DNA of 8,497 nt from Acidimicrobiales bacterium (GCA_030749275.1 JASMKJ010000594.1:1-8497); one strand, 5' to 3'. Counted from the stretch's first letter, positions 1 to 6,740 are shown. Notes: a model not told the origin generated them from the sequence alone. A program made the numbers and translations.

Positions 1-2
1 TG

Positions 3-614
3 CAGCTGGCATGGAGCGGCGAGGCGTTCAGTTTCGAAGGTAAGCGTTATCGGTTCTCAGACCTTCGAGTCACCCCCGATCCAGTCCAAACGGGTGGCCC
101 TCCGTTGTGGCTCGCCGCTACCAGCCCGGCCGGAGCTCAACGCGCGGCCAAATTTGGCACCCACTTATTGCCGCAAGGACCAAAGCATTTGACTATCGAC
201 CCTTGGAAAGAGGCCGTTCAAGATGTGAGCGAGCGGCGTATCGGTTTGATACGAGGAGTCTTCGTTACAGACGATGCGGAGAGGGAGTGGGAACCCGTCG
301 CGGCTGCTGAACAGTACCGGCGAGACGTCTATGTCGGATTGATCAAGGCAAGCCGCGACCACAAATCTGAGGCGGCCCGCCGATCAGGACCAAAGAGCAA
401 GCGAGCCCCGATCCCCCTGAACCCGCTCACTTGGACCGTTGGCTCCGCGGACCACTGCATTGCTGAGCTAGAGGACCTGATTGTGGAGCACGGCATCACT
501 GATTTGGTGACGTGGGGAGGGCCTCCTGGTTTAGCTCCTTCGGTCATGAACAATTCGTTGACCAGGTTCGCCGGGGAGGTTGTTCCAAAGCTCCGCGAGA
601 AACTCGAGAACTGA
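3..614 (+). CDS. LLM-class flavin-dependent oxidoreductase (luciferase-like), 5' truncated
   Basis: C-terminal 203 residues of a bacterial-luciferase-like (TIM-barrel) oxidoreductase; the frame is open from the first bases, so the start lies upstream of the window. Visible family features are a W-x-G-x-x-F-x-F-x-G-x-x-Y segment, then P-x-P-V-Q before PPLWLAATSP, followed by an RAA-x-x-G helix. This is the usual layout around the barrel strand leading to the flavin/F420 phosphate site. A late segment GITDLVTWGGPPG resembles the family's final strand before the C-terminal helix that ends in KLREKL. Such enzymes use FMNH2 or F420 to oxidise or reduce small organic molecules in the cytosol; the cofactor and substrate cannot be told here. 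Full-length members are about 300-380 residues, so roughly 40 percent is missing. It ends at TGA 612-614, with no gene close behind on the same strand. Confidence 0.85.
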   Translation, partial: QLAWSGEAFSFEGKRYRFSDLRVTPDPVQTGGPPLWLAATSPAGAQRAAKFGTHLLPQGPKHLTIDPWKEAVQDVSERRIGLIRGVFVTDDAEREWEPVAAAEQYRRDVYVGLIKASRDHKSEAARRSGPKSKRAPIPLNPLTWTVGSADHCIAELEDLIVEHGITDLVTWGGPPGLAPSVMNNSLTRFAGEVVPKLREKLEN

Positions 615-668
615 TCGTGCGAGGGCCCGATGGGCAAGAAAACTTTTGTCGAGGCCAGGAAAACGAAA

Positions 669-699
669 AGAGGCCTCCGCTTTGACAGCGGAAGCCTCT
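669..699 (-). terminator. Rho-independent terminator of the small minus-strand gene
   Basis: A 13-position stem with one mismatch (arms 669-681 and 687-699, loop 682-686). Read on the minus strand it is followed directly by a T-rich run (TTTTCGTTTTCC). The plus-strand exit has no comparable T tract. It lies 25 bases past the stop of the 55-residue minus-strand gene, which suggests it ends that gene. It may also stop readthrough from the flavin oxidoreductase on the other strand. Confidence 0.7.
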
Positions 700-724
700 G
701 TAAAAGGGTCGTATTTGTTCTGAT

Positions 725-892
725 CTAACAGGTGTGCCCTGTTGTTGACTCTGCACAAATTTCAGTTAGCTGGTCATCGGAGACGTAAGCCTTCACTGTG
801 CCGTCCCAATGGATGGAAGTACGACATGAGGTGCATTTGTAGTTGCTTCGATATGACCGAGCCCGACCACTAGCGTGGTGTGGGTACTTCAT
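725..892 (-). CDS. Small Cys/His-rich (probable zinc-binding) protein, 55 aa
   Basis: I do not recognise a named family. ATG at 892 opens a 55-residue frame ending in TAG at 725-727. The N-terminal 17 residues are basic (several Arg, two His). They are followed by Y-K-C-T-S-C (Cys20, Cys23), an aromatic patch H-W-D-G, a stretch KAYVSDDQLTEIC (Cys46), and the terminal G-H-T-C (His53, Cys55). CxxC plus a distant Cys/His group suggests a single zinc ribbon or knuckle. An in-frame TGA nine codons upstream leaves this ATG as the first available one. Support for a real gene: the coherent zinc-finger-like pattern and a minus-strand terminator right after the stop. No strong Shine-Dalgarno is visible. 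The ATG overlaps the TGA of a short lysine-rich upstream frame (ATGA), so it could be translationally coupled or be the 3' piece of a frameshifted longer gene. Confidence 0.55.
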   Translation of the reverse strand: MKYPHHASGRARSYRSNYKCTSCRTSIHWDGTVKAYVSDDQLTEICAESTTGHTC

Positions 893-1118
893 TTTGTTGT
901 TTCTACTTTCTTTTGTTCAGATTTCTTTGTACCAGCAGCTTTCGTGTTTGCAAAAAACTTTTTCTGAATGTTCAAATTACTCCAAGGCTTCGGATCGCAT
1001 TCTTTCGATGAAAATGACCGCCCTCTCGTGAGCTACCGTTGGGCACCAGTTCTTCCATTTCATCTAACGTTTCGAAGGCCGGGTTCTTGGTCAACCACCG
1101 CTCCGATAACTTAAACAG
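893..1118 (-). pseudogene. Possible frameshifted upstream part of the small zinc-protein gene
   Basis: Two minus-strand stretches read like protein in different frames. The first, 1118 down to 972, gives about 48 residues including RWLTKNPAFETLDEMEEL and ends in TGA. The second, from about 978 down to 889, gives a Lys/Thr-rich tail (AAGTKKSEQKKVETTK) and ends in a TGA that overlaps the ATG at 892. Each step is a -1 shift relative to the last, and the third frame is the 55-residue zinc protein. Neither piece has a convincing start of its own: the first has only a CTG/TTG or an internal ATG at 1058. This could be a decayed gene, indel sequencing errors, or chance open sequence. I see no homology that settles it. 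Otherwise the stretch between the small gene and position 1190 holds only AT-rich sequence and a short hairpin. Confidence 0.25.
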
Positions 1119-1135
1119 TCAATACGCATTCGGAT

Positions 1136-1155
1136 GACCTTCCTGCGAGAAGGTC
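1136..1155 (+). promoter_or_regulatory. Short hairpin in the leader of the hydratase gene
   Basis: A perfect 7-bp inverted repeat (GACCTTC, 6-base loop, GAAGGTC) sits 34 bases before the GTG start at 1190. No T tract follows, so it is not a terminator. It could be an operator half-site pair or a 5' UTR stem; chance is also possible at this length. Confidence 0.25.
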
Positions 1156-1189
1156 GTTAACTACCCAAGTCTACAAAGAAGAGAAAACC

Positions 1190-2155
1190 GTGGATAACGA
1201 CGGCCCTTACTACGACGACTTTGAGCTCGGTATGACGATCCCGCCGTTGCCTGCGATCACCGTGACCGAAGCGGACAACGTCGCGTATCGAATGATCACT
1301 GGTGATCAACATTTTGCTTCGGCCAACCGAGATGCTTATGAGACGATCAGTGGGTCGAGCGTTCCACTCGTGAATCCAGGTTTAGTTATGCAATTTGCGA
1401 TAGGTCAGACGACCAACGCAACGAGAAAAGCGATAGCCAATCTCTACTATCGATCGGTCCGGATCCTGAGGCCTGTCGAAGTAGGCGAAACGATTACCAC
1501 CACCACCGAGATTCTCGGACTATCGGATGCCAAGCCGAAAGAAGACCAGCATCGTGGCAAAGTTTGGTTAGGAATCGAAACCTCCGGGGATGGTCGCCCC
1601 GCGGTTCAGTACGAGAGATGTGCACTAGTGGCCAGCAGATCGGGGTCACCGGGTCATTCATCTGAAATCCCCGGTCCGTCAGACCCCGCGCCTCTTCAAG
1701 ATCTGGCGGGGCTAGTCCCCGACTGGGACCTTCGCGGGGTAGACATCACTCCTTGGGAACCAGGAGAGTCAAGAGTTGATGCCATGAGGGACCATATTGA
1801 TCTAGCTCCCTCACTAGCTCGAATGACCTTCAATCAAGCGTTCGTTCACAGAGACGCTTCCGCAAGCATCTATGGTCAACGGCTCGTGTACGGAGGACAT
1901 GTTCAAGGACTGGCACAAGCTTCCTTGAGTCGCGTGCTCCCTGGTTGCGCCACCATCGTCGCGTGGGACGGCTGCGATCACATCGGACCCGCATTCGAAG
2001 GTGACCTGTTGGAGTTCCGACACGAATTGAAGGAAAGTTTTCCCGTCTCGGGCGGACAACTGATGCGATTCGAAATTCGTGGTACCACAGTGAACGAGCA
2101 AGGATCGGCTGGTAGTGACATTCTGGTGTGGACACCGGTTGTTTTCGCTCCGTAA
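1190..2155 (+). CDS. mch: Double-hotdog MaoC-type hydratase, mesaconyl-C1-CoA (2-methylfumaryl-CoA) hydratase-like
   Basis: A 321-residue protein with two hotdog halves: about 1-150 and 195-321, joined by a Pro/Ser-rich linker. The N-terminus Y-Y-D-D-F-E-L-G-M and T-V-T-E-A-D are typical of the MaoC group. The block ANLYYRSVRILRPVEVGE (83-100) and the second-half block YGQRLVYGGHV (228-238), then D-H-I-G-P-A-F-E-G-D, match my recollection of Chloroflexus/Rhodobacter Mch. Mch reversibly dehydrates beta-methylmalyl-CoA to mesaconyl-C1-CoA in the cytosol. The classical R-hydratase box (G-D-x-N-P-x-H) is degenerate: TGDQHFAS at 37-44 keeps the Asp only. Start is GTG 1190 with a purine-rich AAGAAGAG just upstream. 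An 87-base gap separates it from the CoA-transferase gene, which supports the Mch reading. A general MaoC acyl-CoA dehydratase is the alternative. Confidence 0.72.
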   Translation: MDNDGPYYDDFELGMTIPPLPAITVTEADNVAYRMITGDQHFASANRDAYETISGSSVPLVNPGLVMQFAIGQTTNATRKAIANLYYRSVRILRPVEVGETITTTTEILGLSDAKPKEDQHRGKVWLGIETSGDGRPAVQYERCALVASRSGSPGHSSEIPGPSDPAPLQDLAGLVPDWDLRGVDITPWEPGESRVDAMRDHIDLAPSLARMTFNQAFVHRDASASIYGQRLVYGGHVQGLAQASLSRVLPGCATIVAWDGCDHIGPAFEGDLLEFRHELKESFPVSGGQLMRFEIRGTTVNEQGSAGSDILVWTPVVFAP

Positions 2156-2242
2156 GGAAATCTCAAAAACAGTAATTTCACTGATCGGAATCGGTTCGTT
2201 GGTCCCTCGATTCACGTCGGATACAGCGATTGGAGGCCAGCA

Positions 2243-3463
2243 ATGACACCAGTACTCGAAGGGTTACGCATAATCGAAGGCTCGGCATTTGTCGCGGCAC
2301 CCCTCGGCGGAATGACTCTCGCTCAACTTGGCGCGGACGTTATTCGATTTGATGCCATGGGGGGTGGCCTCGACTACCAAAGGTGGCCGGTGACCGAAGA
2401 AGGGGTCAGCCTTTTTTGGGCGGGGCTCAACAAGGGTAAGCGTTCTATCCAAGTGGATCTTCGCAGCGATGCTGGCAGAGACTTGATTACACAGTTGATA
2501 ACTGAGCAAGGCTCAGAGAATGGAATTTTCTTATCTAATTTTCCTGAATCCAGTTGGCTTTCTTACGATCGGTTGCGTACCGAACGAGAAGATCTGATTT
2601 ACATGAACATCATCGGAAATCCTGATGAATCAACCGCCGTCGACTACACCGTCAACCCGTCGTCTGGATTCGCCATGGCGACGGGGCCATTAGGTTCGAG
2701 CATGCCCACCAACCACGTATTGCCAGCCTGGGATACCGCTACTGGCTTAACCGCAGCGGTTGGGATACTCGCAGCAGAGAGATACCGGCAGCGAACGGGG
2801 ATTGGCCAACTCTCAAAAATCTCGTTAACAGACGTAGCTTTCGCTATGGTCGCCAATCTCGGTTACATGGCGCAGGCACAACTCACCAAAAAAGACAGGG
2901 TTCCTGTCGGCAATGACCTTTACGGCGCATTCGGCAGGGACTTCGCTACCAAAGATGACAGACGGATAATGGTGGTAGCGATCAGCAAGCGGCAATGGCA
3001 AAGCCTCGCCGAAGCTACAGAAATCGTTAAACACCTACCCGCCATAGAGCAGGCTATGGGTGTCGATCTCACTAAAGAAGGCGATCGTTGGGATGCCAGA
3101 GATGCCATCGCTTCGTTCATGGCACCATTCATAGAGTCGCACGATCTCGATGAAATAGCTGAAATTTTCGACGCTAAGGGAGTCTGTTGGGGCCCTTATC
3201 AAACATTTGTGCAGCTGGTAAACGAGGACCGGCGAGCGACCACCGAAAATCCAATGTTCGGTCGCATCGATCAACCAGGTGTCGGGCGCGTGCTGGCACC
3301 CGGCACACCTCTGTCATTTTCCGAAATTGACCGCGGGGAGCCAACGGTTGCACCTCGTCTCGGCGAACACACAGATGAGATACTTCTGGAGATCCTGGGA
3401 ATGACATCCGCAGAGGTTGGTCAACTCCATGACGACGGTGTGGTTGCTAGCCCAAGCAACTAG
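2243..3463 (+). CDS. mct: Class III CoA-transferase, mesaconyl-CoA C1-C4 CoA transferase (2-methylfumaryl-CoA isomerase)-like
   Basis: A 406-residue CaiB/BaiF family protein. Signature stretches agree closely with recalled Mct: EGSAFVAAPLGGMTLAQLGADVIRFD near the start (10-37; positions only), GGLDYQRWPV (41-50), FWAGLNKGKRS (58-68), VDYTVNP (133-139), NHVLPAWD (157-164), LYGAFGRDF, NPMF and the terminal APRLGEHTDEIL. Asp164 lies where class III transferases keep the Asp that forms the aspartyl-CoA anhydride. Mct moves CoA within one molecule, from the C1 to the C4 carboxyl of mesaconate, without an external acceptor. Length fits the family (about 400-410). A strong GGAGG at 2232-2236, six bases before ATG 2243, fixes the start. 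It follows the mch-like gene and ends before a perfect hairpin terminator. Another mesaconate- or dicarboxylate-CoA transferase is possible but less likely given the extended match. Confidence 0.85.
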   Translation: MTPVLEGLRIIEGSAFVAAPLGGMTLAQLGADVIRFDAMGGGLDYQRWPVTEEGVSLFWAGLNKGKRSIQVDLRSDAGRDLITQLITEQGSENGIFLSNFPESSWLSYDRLRTEREDLIYMNIIGNPDESTAVDYTVNPSSGFAMATGPLGSSMPTNHVLPAWDTATGLTAAVGILAAERYRQRTGIGQLSKISLTDVAFAMVANLGYMAQAQLTKKDRVPVGNDLYGAFGRDFATKDDRRIMVVAISKRQWQSLAEATEIVKHLPAIEQAMGVDLTKEGDRWDARDAIASFMAPFIESHDLDEIAEIFDAKGVCWGPYQTFVQLVNEDRRATTENPMFGRIDQPGVGRVLAPGTPLSFSEIDRGEPTVAPRLGEHTDEILLEILGMTSAEVGQLHDDGVVASPSN

Positions 3464-3510
3464 CGGGCAGGAACATGTTCGGGCTGTTGGACTAATCAAC
3501 TTCTCTATTG

Positions 3511-3540
3511 CAAAGGACCACCCTTCGGGGTGGTCCTTTG
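3511..3540. terminator. Bidirectional terminator with UUCG tetraloop
   Basis: A perfect 13-bp stem (3511-3523 with 3528-3540) is capped by TTCG. The arms begin with CAAAGG and end in CCTTTG, so a short T run leaves the stem on either strand. It lies between the stop of the CoA-transferase (+) and the stop of the convergent SCO6745-family gene (-), 47 and 11 bases away respectively, and probably ends both transcripts. Confidence 0.85.
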
Positions 3541-3550
3541 TCGTTTCGCG

Positions 3551-4432
3551 TTACTTCTTCACCCGCACTGCCGGCATCCATCGGGGGCCGGCGGTGGCAT
3601 CGATCCTGGCGACGAACGCAGAGTGATGTGGTTCAACTAGCAAGCAAAATCGGGTGGTCGCGTCTTCGCCGACCGCCCTCCAAGCTGGCGCAGTGAGAGC
3701 ATCTGTGCGAGCTTCAAGGTGAAGTCGGAAGCGGCGCCCTTCGTCGTTGATCGCACCATCAGATGCCAAGCCTTTCGCTTCTAGTCGAGCCCAGCCTTCG
3801 GCTACAGCTTCGTCGTCATTGCCGCGGCTTCGAGCAATCCACTCCTCGCTGCCATATTCATCGAGGTCAACCATCACTGAATGAAGCAAGCCAACTTCGA
3901 CGTCGTCAAGATCCTCGCTGCCACATAGCGCCCAATGGTTGTCGCCTCGTAGCTCGCGTAAACAGTTCGCTGCCAGCCACGCCGATAAGCCCGAGTTGAG
4001 GTCCTCCGGTCGCGGTTGGTCTCGATGGGCAGCGAACATCAGTCGGCCACCAAAGTGTGCCGAATCCACGCCACGCCACAGGGCTTGAGCCAAACCACCC
4101 AGTTCAGCAAACAAGCCCGGAGCGATGTCATCCAGGCCAGGTTCTACCGCTGCATCGCGTACAGCCAAGATGGACTGGGTGTCAGTGACCTCCAGATAGG
4201 CGTCCATCACCAGGGCAATCACGTTGGGATTGATGGAGTAGGTGGCAGCGGCAGCAACTGCGGGTGACACATCACCTAGGGACGCGAGGCGCCAGGCCGC
4301 AACCCAACCTAGGCCCTTCGGGACGCCCAGGGCTTCATAATTTCGGAGCGCTTGCCAGTCCCACATCATCCAACCAACTAGGTCATGGCACACCAATCCG
4401 CTTCGGCTAGCCAACAAGTCCCAATCAGTCAT
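3551..4432 (-). CDS. SCO6745-family protein (winged-helix-like, function unknown)
   Basis: A 293-residue soluble protein. Residues 14-80 carry the family's opening: CHDLVGWMMWD, a G-V-P-x-G turn, an R-x-A-x-L-G motif, then a helix ending at YSINPNVI. Residues 158-167 (LRELRGDNHW) match the conserved R-G-D-x-H box, and 238-256 (LEARTDALTAPAWRAVGE) the conserved E-x-R-T-D-x-L-x-x-P-x-W tail. This pattern is widespread in actinobacteria and resembles tandem winged-helix folds, but no biochemical role is known to me. Start choice: the frame stays open to 4717, but the upstream 95 residues are Ser/Arg/Lys-rich, unlike the family, and overlap the small plus-strand gene. The family-like N-terminus starts at ATG 4432. 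No strong Shine-Dalgarno precedes it. It is divergent from the small membrane gene and convergent with mct, so a single-gene unit. Confidence 0.75.
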   Translation of the reverse strand: MTDWDLLASRSGLVCHDLVGWMMWDWQALRNYEALGVPKGLGWVAAWRLASLGDVSPAVAAAATYSINPNVIALVMDAYLEVTDTQSILAVRDAAVEPGLDDIAPGLFAELGGLAQALWRGVDSAHFGGRLMFAAHRDQPRPEDLNSGLSAWLAANCLRELRGDNHWALCGSEDLDDVEVGLLHSVMVDLDEYGSEEWIARSRGNDDEAVAEGWARLEAKGLASDGAINDEGRRFRLHLEARTDALTAPAWRAVGEDATTRFCLLVEPHHSAFVARIDATAGPRWMPAVRVKK

Positions 4433-4526
4433 TCGACTCAATTTACATGACTCTCGACTGTCGCTTTTTTTGGGCTGGCTACACAACAGCACGTCAAGAG
4501 CCGGGAAGGAGTGACAAACTGGAGAA

Positions 4527-4685
4527 ATGAGTTCCTGTTTACTTCTCGCTCTCGTTGTCTTCGGTCTCGGCATGTGGGCAGGGAGGCGACCCTCTTCACA
4601 CACCCGACCCGACCGCGAGGACGGGACCCCGATCGAACTAGAAGAGCCGCCTTGGAAGCAACGCTTCGAAAAACCCTGGTCCTGA
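4527..4685 (+). CDS. Small single-pass membrane protein, 52 aa
   Basis: ATG 4527 opens a 52-residue frame ending in TGA 4683-4685. Residues 4-18 are a hydrophobic segment (CLLLALVVFGLGMWA), followed at once by G-R-R, the positive-inside stop of a short transmembrane helix or uncleaved signal anchor. The remaining 30 residues form a charged, Pro-rich cytoplasmic tail (DREDGTPIELEE, then PPWKQRFEKPWS). A GGAG sits very close to the ATG (4521-4524), and AAGGAG lies farther upstream (4506-4511). The helix-then-charge layout argues for a real gene; I recognise no family. It is divergent from the SCO6745-family gene (94-base gap) and convergent with the dioxygenase (47-base gap). A Cys at position 4 in a short hydrophobic stretch does not make a clear lipobox. 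Confidence 0.5.
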   Translation: MSSCLLLALVVFGLGMWAGRRPSSHTRPDREDGTPIELEEPPWKQRFEKPWS

Positions 4686-4732
4686 TTCTTTCCCCTTTTA
4701 CTGATTCCCAACAGCAACCCTGAAGCGACTGT

Positions 4733-5572
4733 TTAGACCTCTAGGAGCTCTGGTTTCCAAGCCATCGGGGGGCCTTGCCCAACTATGGTTACCCGCTCGC
4801 CGAGCCGTTCATGTGGCGCGTAGTCGTGCACCGCGAAATGTTGAACTGCACGGTTATCCCACATGACCACCGTTCCTGGCTCCCATGTCACTCGACATTG
4901 CAATCCGGGAGCTCGGGCGATGTGGGCGAACAACATGTCTAGGATCGAGCGGCTTTCGTCATAGGACATATCGGCGATCTCTTCAGTGAACCCTTCGTTA
5001 ACGAACAGCACCGGCTTGCCTGTCAGCGGGTGAGCGACGACCACCGGATGAGTCCACGAGGGATACGTCTGGTCGGGGTTCGGGGTAAGGCCGTACCAAC
5101 GTAAATCTCGTTCACCGTCGTGACAGGCTTCAAGTTCGAGCAACATGTGTTGGACCGGAGCCGAAAGTGTCTCAAAAGCTCGCGTCATGTCACAAAACAC
5201 CGTGTCACCACCGTGGGGTGGCAATTTCAATAGCCGAAGAATTGACCCGGCCGGTGGATTCTCCTCACAGGACACATCCATGTGCCAGCGTCCGCCATTG
5301 ACTTTGACCGTGTCGGCTTGCGCACGAACCTTGAAGATTTCGGGATCTCCTTTCATCTCAAACGCCTTCTTGGAAGGGTGGACGTGCAGTTGGCCAAACA
5401 CACGGCCAACAGATTTATGGGCGTCCCTGTCAAGTTTCTGGTCCCGAAAAACCAACACCCGATGCTCAACGAACATGTCTTTGAGGTGTTCGGCCCGTCC
5501 ATTAGATATGTCCCGCAAATCAAATCCTTGGATTTGGGCTCCGAGATGGGGCGTGATCGGTTCAATTTCCAC
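4733..5572 (-). CDS. TauD/TfdA-family 2-oxoglutarate-dependent dioxygenase
   Basis: Fe(II)/2-oxoglutarate oxygenase of the taurine/2,4-D dioxygenase family, about 280 residues, the usual length. The N-terminus EIEPITPHLGAQIQGFDL and VLVFRDQ (41-47) are typical. The iron facial triad is visible: W-H-M-D (His99, Asp101, counted from GTG 5578) and the distal His247 in WDNRAVQHFAV. Arg262 in ERVTIVG is the likely 2-oxoglutarate-binding residue. The enzyme would hydroxylate a substrate with loss of CO2 from 2OG; sulfonates, phenoxyacetates, carnitine-like and other small acids are all possible. It follows the amidohydrolase gene by about 110 bases on the same strand, so the two may be cotranscribed and act on one compound. 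Two GTG codons (5578, 5572) compete. The GAGAGGA at 5586-5580 is 7 bases from 5572 but only 1 from 5578, so 5572 is chosen. Confidence 0.88.
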   Translation of the reverse strand: MEIEPITPHLGAQIQGFDLRDISNGRAEHLKDMFVEHRVLVFRDQKLDRDAHKSVGRVFGQLHVHPSKKAFEMKGDPEIFKVRAQADTVKVNGGRWHMDVSCEENPPAGSILRLLKLPPHGGDTVFCDMTRAFETLSAPVQHMLLELEACHDGERDLRWYGLTPNPDQTYPSWTHPVVVAHPLTGKPVLFVNEGFTEEIADMSYDESRSILDMLFAHIARAPGLQCRVTWEPGTVVMWDNRAVQHFAVHDYAPHERLGERVTIVGQGPPMAWKPELLEV

Positions 5573-5579
5573 GGCCACA

Positions 5580-5586
5580 TCCTCTC
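5580..5586 (-). promoter_or_regulatory. Ribosome binding site deciding the dioxygenase start
   Basis: GAGAGGA on the minus strand. Spacing is 7 bases to GTG 5572 and 1 base to GTG 5578. An ATG at 5580 is in another frame and overlaps this site. The spacing favours the second GTG. Confidence 0.55.
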
Positions 5587-5687
5587 AGGAAAGTGAGGTT
5601 ACTTCACCCGCAGATGGAGACCTAAGCGCCATTGAAGATAATGAACCAGCGAAAGACAAACCCCTAGGGTTCTCTGCAGCGTGTTGC

Positions 5688-6740
5688 CTAGCTTCTAGTT
5701 TCTGCAAGAAGCGGAAGTCGATAAGCCCGGGCCGCCGTGTCGTGAAATAATTCTCGTTTCTCATCGACCGAACAACCAGCTGCGATCAGTTTGAAGCTGT
5801 TCCATAGCGGAACGTATCCGGCGCCGCGCTTATCCACCGGGAAATTGGATTCGAACATGCAACGGTCCGCCCCGAAAACCTCGATCGCATGTTGGATCGG
5901 ATCACTCCAGGCTTCTGTTAGTTCGACTGAACTCGCAGGCCGGTCACGCTTGTCCCATCGAAAGCCCATCATCGGCATTCCGATACCACCGAGCTTCAAA
6001 TAGACATTTCCACACGCCGCGATGTCGGCCATTTGGGCCTTCCAGTATTCAAGAATTTCTCTTCGCTGATCCTTGTAAGGACCCGTGCCCAATATCCCAC
6101 CCAAATGGTCCAAAACGATGGGTGTATCGGGACATGCGCGAGCCACGTCAACGAACTCAGGTAATTGCGGGTGGTACACCATCGCGTCGTAGGTGTACCC
6201 CAGCGCACCAACACGACGAACTCCCTCAAGGTACGACGGGTCGTTCATCGCAGCGCTTGCACCCATTGCCAGGGGCGGATGATCATCCTGAGCGGTGATG
6301 TATCGAACTCCACGAAAACGTCCTCGACCGGCTGTTTCGTGGGCCTCGAGAACCTCCTCAACGGCGGCTCCCAGCGAAACATCCGCGTTACCTTGGATCG
6401 CCTTGATCTCAGCGCCACCTGACGCGGCGCTTTGCTCAGCAAGGTCGACAATGAACTCTGTCTCTCCCACCGAACGAAGATGAGTTGGGCCATCTCTTCG
6501 GTACTCAGCGCGACACTCAAGAAACACTGTGCCGACCACGTTGTGACCGCTCCCAGTGTCATCATGGAAGTCATTAAGCGTGTACGGCCACCCCGTATGA
6601 CCCTTATCGAGCCACAAGTGATGATGAGGGTCCAAAATGGGAAGTTCAGGTTCCAAGACGTCTTCGGTTACCGTCGAAATCCATTGAGCATGTGCCTTGC
6701 CCGATACATCGTCTGTCACAGCAGCTACCCCCGTCTGCAT
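5688..6740 (-). CDS. Amidohydrolase family 2 (COG3618, PDC-lactonase/fuconolactonase-like)
   Basis: A TIM-barrel hydrolase of about 350 residues. Counted from ATG 6740: a leader QWISTVTEDVLEPELPILDPHHHLW with the H-x-H metal-type motif at 37-43 (DPHHHLW), strand GTVFLECRAEY, RFRGVRYI, MVYHPQLPEF, IVLDHLGG (208-215), YLKLGG, and CMFESNFPVDK near 294-304. This is the arrangement of 2-pyrone-4,6-dicarboxylate lactonase and L-fuconolactonase relatives, so a lactone or similar ester/amide substrate is likely but unidentified. The last box reads ESNFP: Asn stands where many amidohydrolases have the catalytic Asp (SDWP), a variant I recall in a common subgroup. A TTG at 6758 is an alternative start; neither start has a visible Shine-Dalgarno. 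It precedes the TauD-type gene and diverges from the oxygenase-like gene at 6906. Confidence 0.85.
   Translation of the reverse strand: MQTGVAAVTDDVSGKAHAQWISTVTEDVLEPELPILDPHHHLWLDKGHTGWPYTLNDFHDDTGSGHNVVGTVFLECRAEYRRDGPTHLRSVGETEFIVDLAEQSAASGGAEIKAIQGNADVSLGAAVEEVLEAHETAGRGRFRGVRYITAQDDHPPLAMGASAAMNDPSYLEGVRRVGALGYTYDAMVYHPQLPEFVDVARACPDTPIVLDHLGGILGTGPYKDQRREILEYWKAQMADIAACGNVYLKLGGIGMPMMGFRWDKRDRPASSVELTEAWSDPIQHAIEVFGADRCMFESNFPVDKRGAGYVPLWNSFKLIAAGCSVDEKRELFHDTAARAYRLPLLAETRS

Noticed and set aside
843..1031. Plus-strand 62-residue hydrophobic open frame
   Set aside because: Antisense to the small Cys/His gene and its upstream tracts; begins at a TTG with no binding site and its hydrophobic run mirrors the T-rich strand.
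1087..1115. TTGGTC with CTTAAA 17 bases on, as a promoter for the hydratase gene
   Set aside because: Poor match to the -10 consensus; AT-rich context makes chance matches easy.
1814..2215. Long minus-strand open frames inside the hydratase gene
   Set aside because: Antisense to well-supported coding sequence; residue pattern shows no domain.
4433..4717. N-terminal extension of the SCO6745-family protein
   Set aside because: Low-complexity Ser/Arg/Lys sequence unlike the family, overlapping the small membrane gene; the family N-terminus begins at 4432.
5657..5675. Palindrome AACCCCTAGGGTT as a terminator after the amidohydrolase
   Set aside because: Only a 5-bp stem with a 3-base loop and a weak T tract; the same-strand dioxygenase follows closely.
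5145..5750. A 201-residue plus-strand open frame
   Set aside because: It lies antisense to the clear TauD-type gene and has no family-like motifs.
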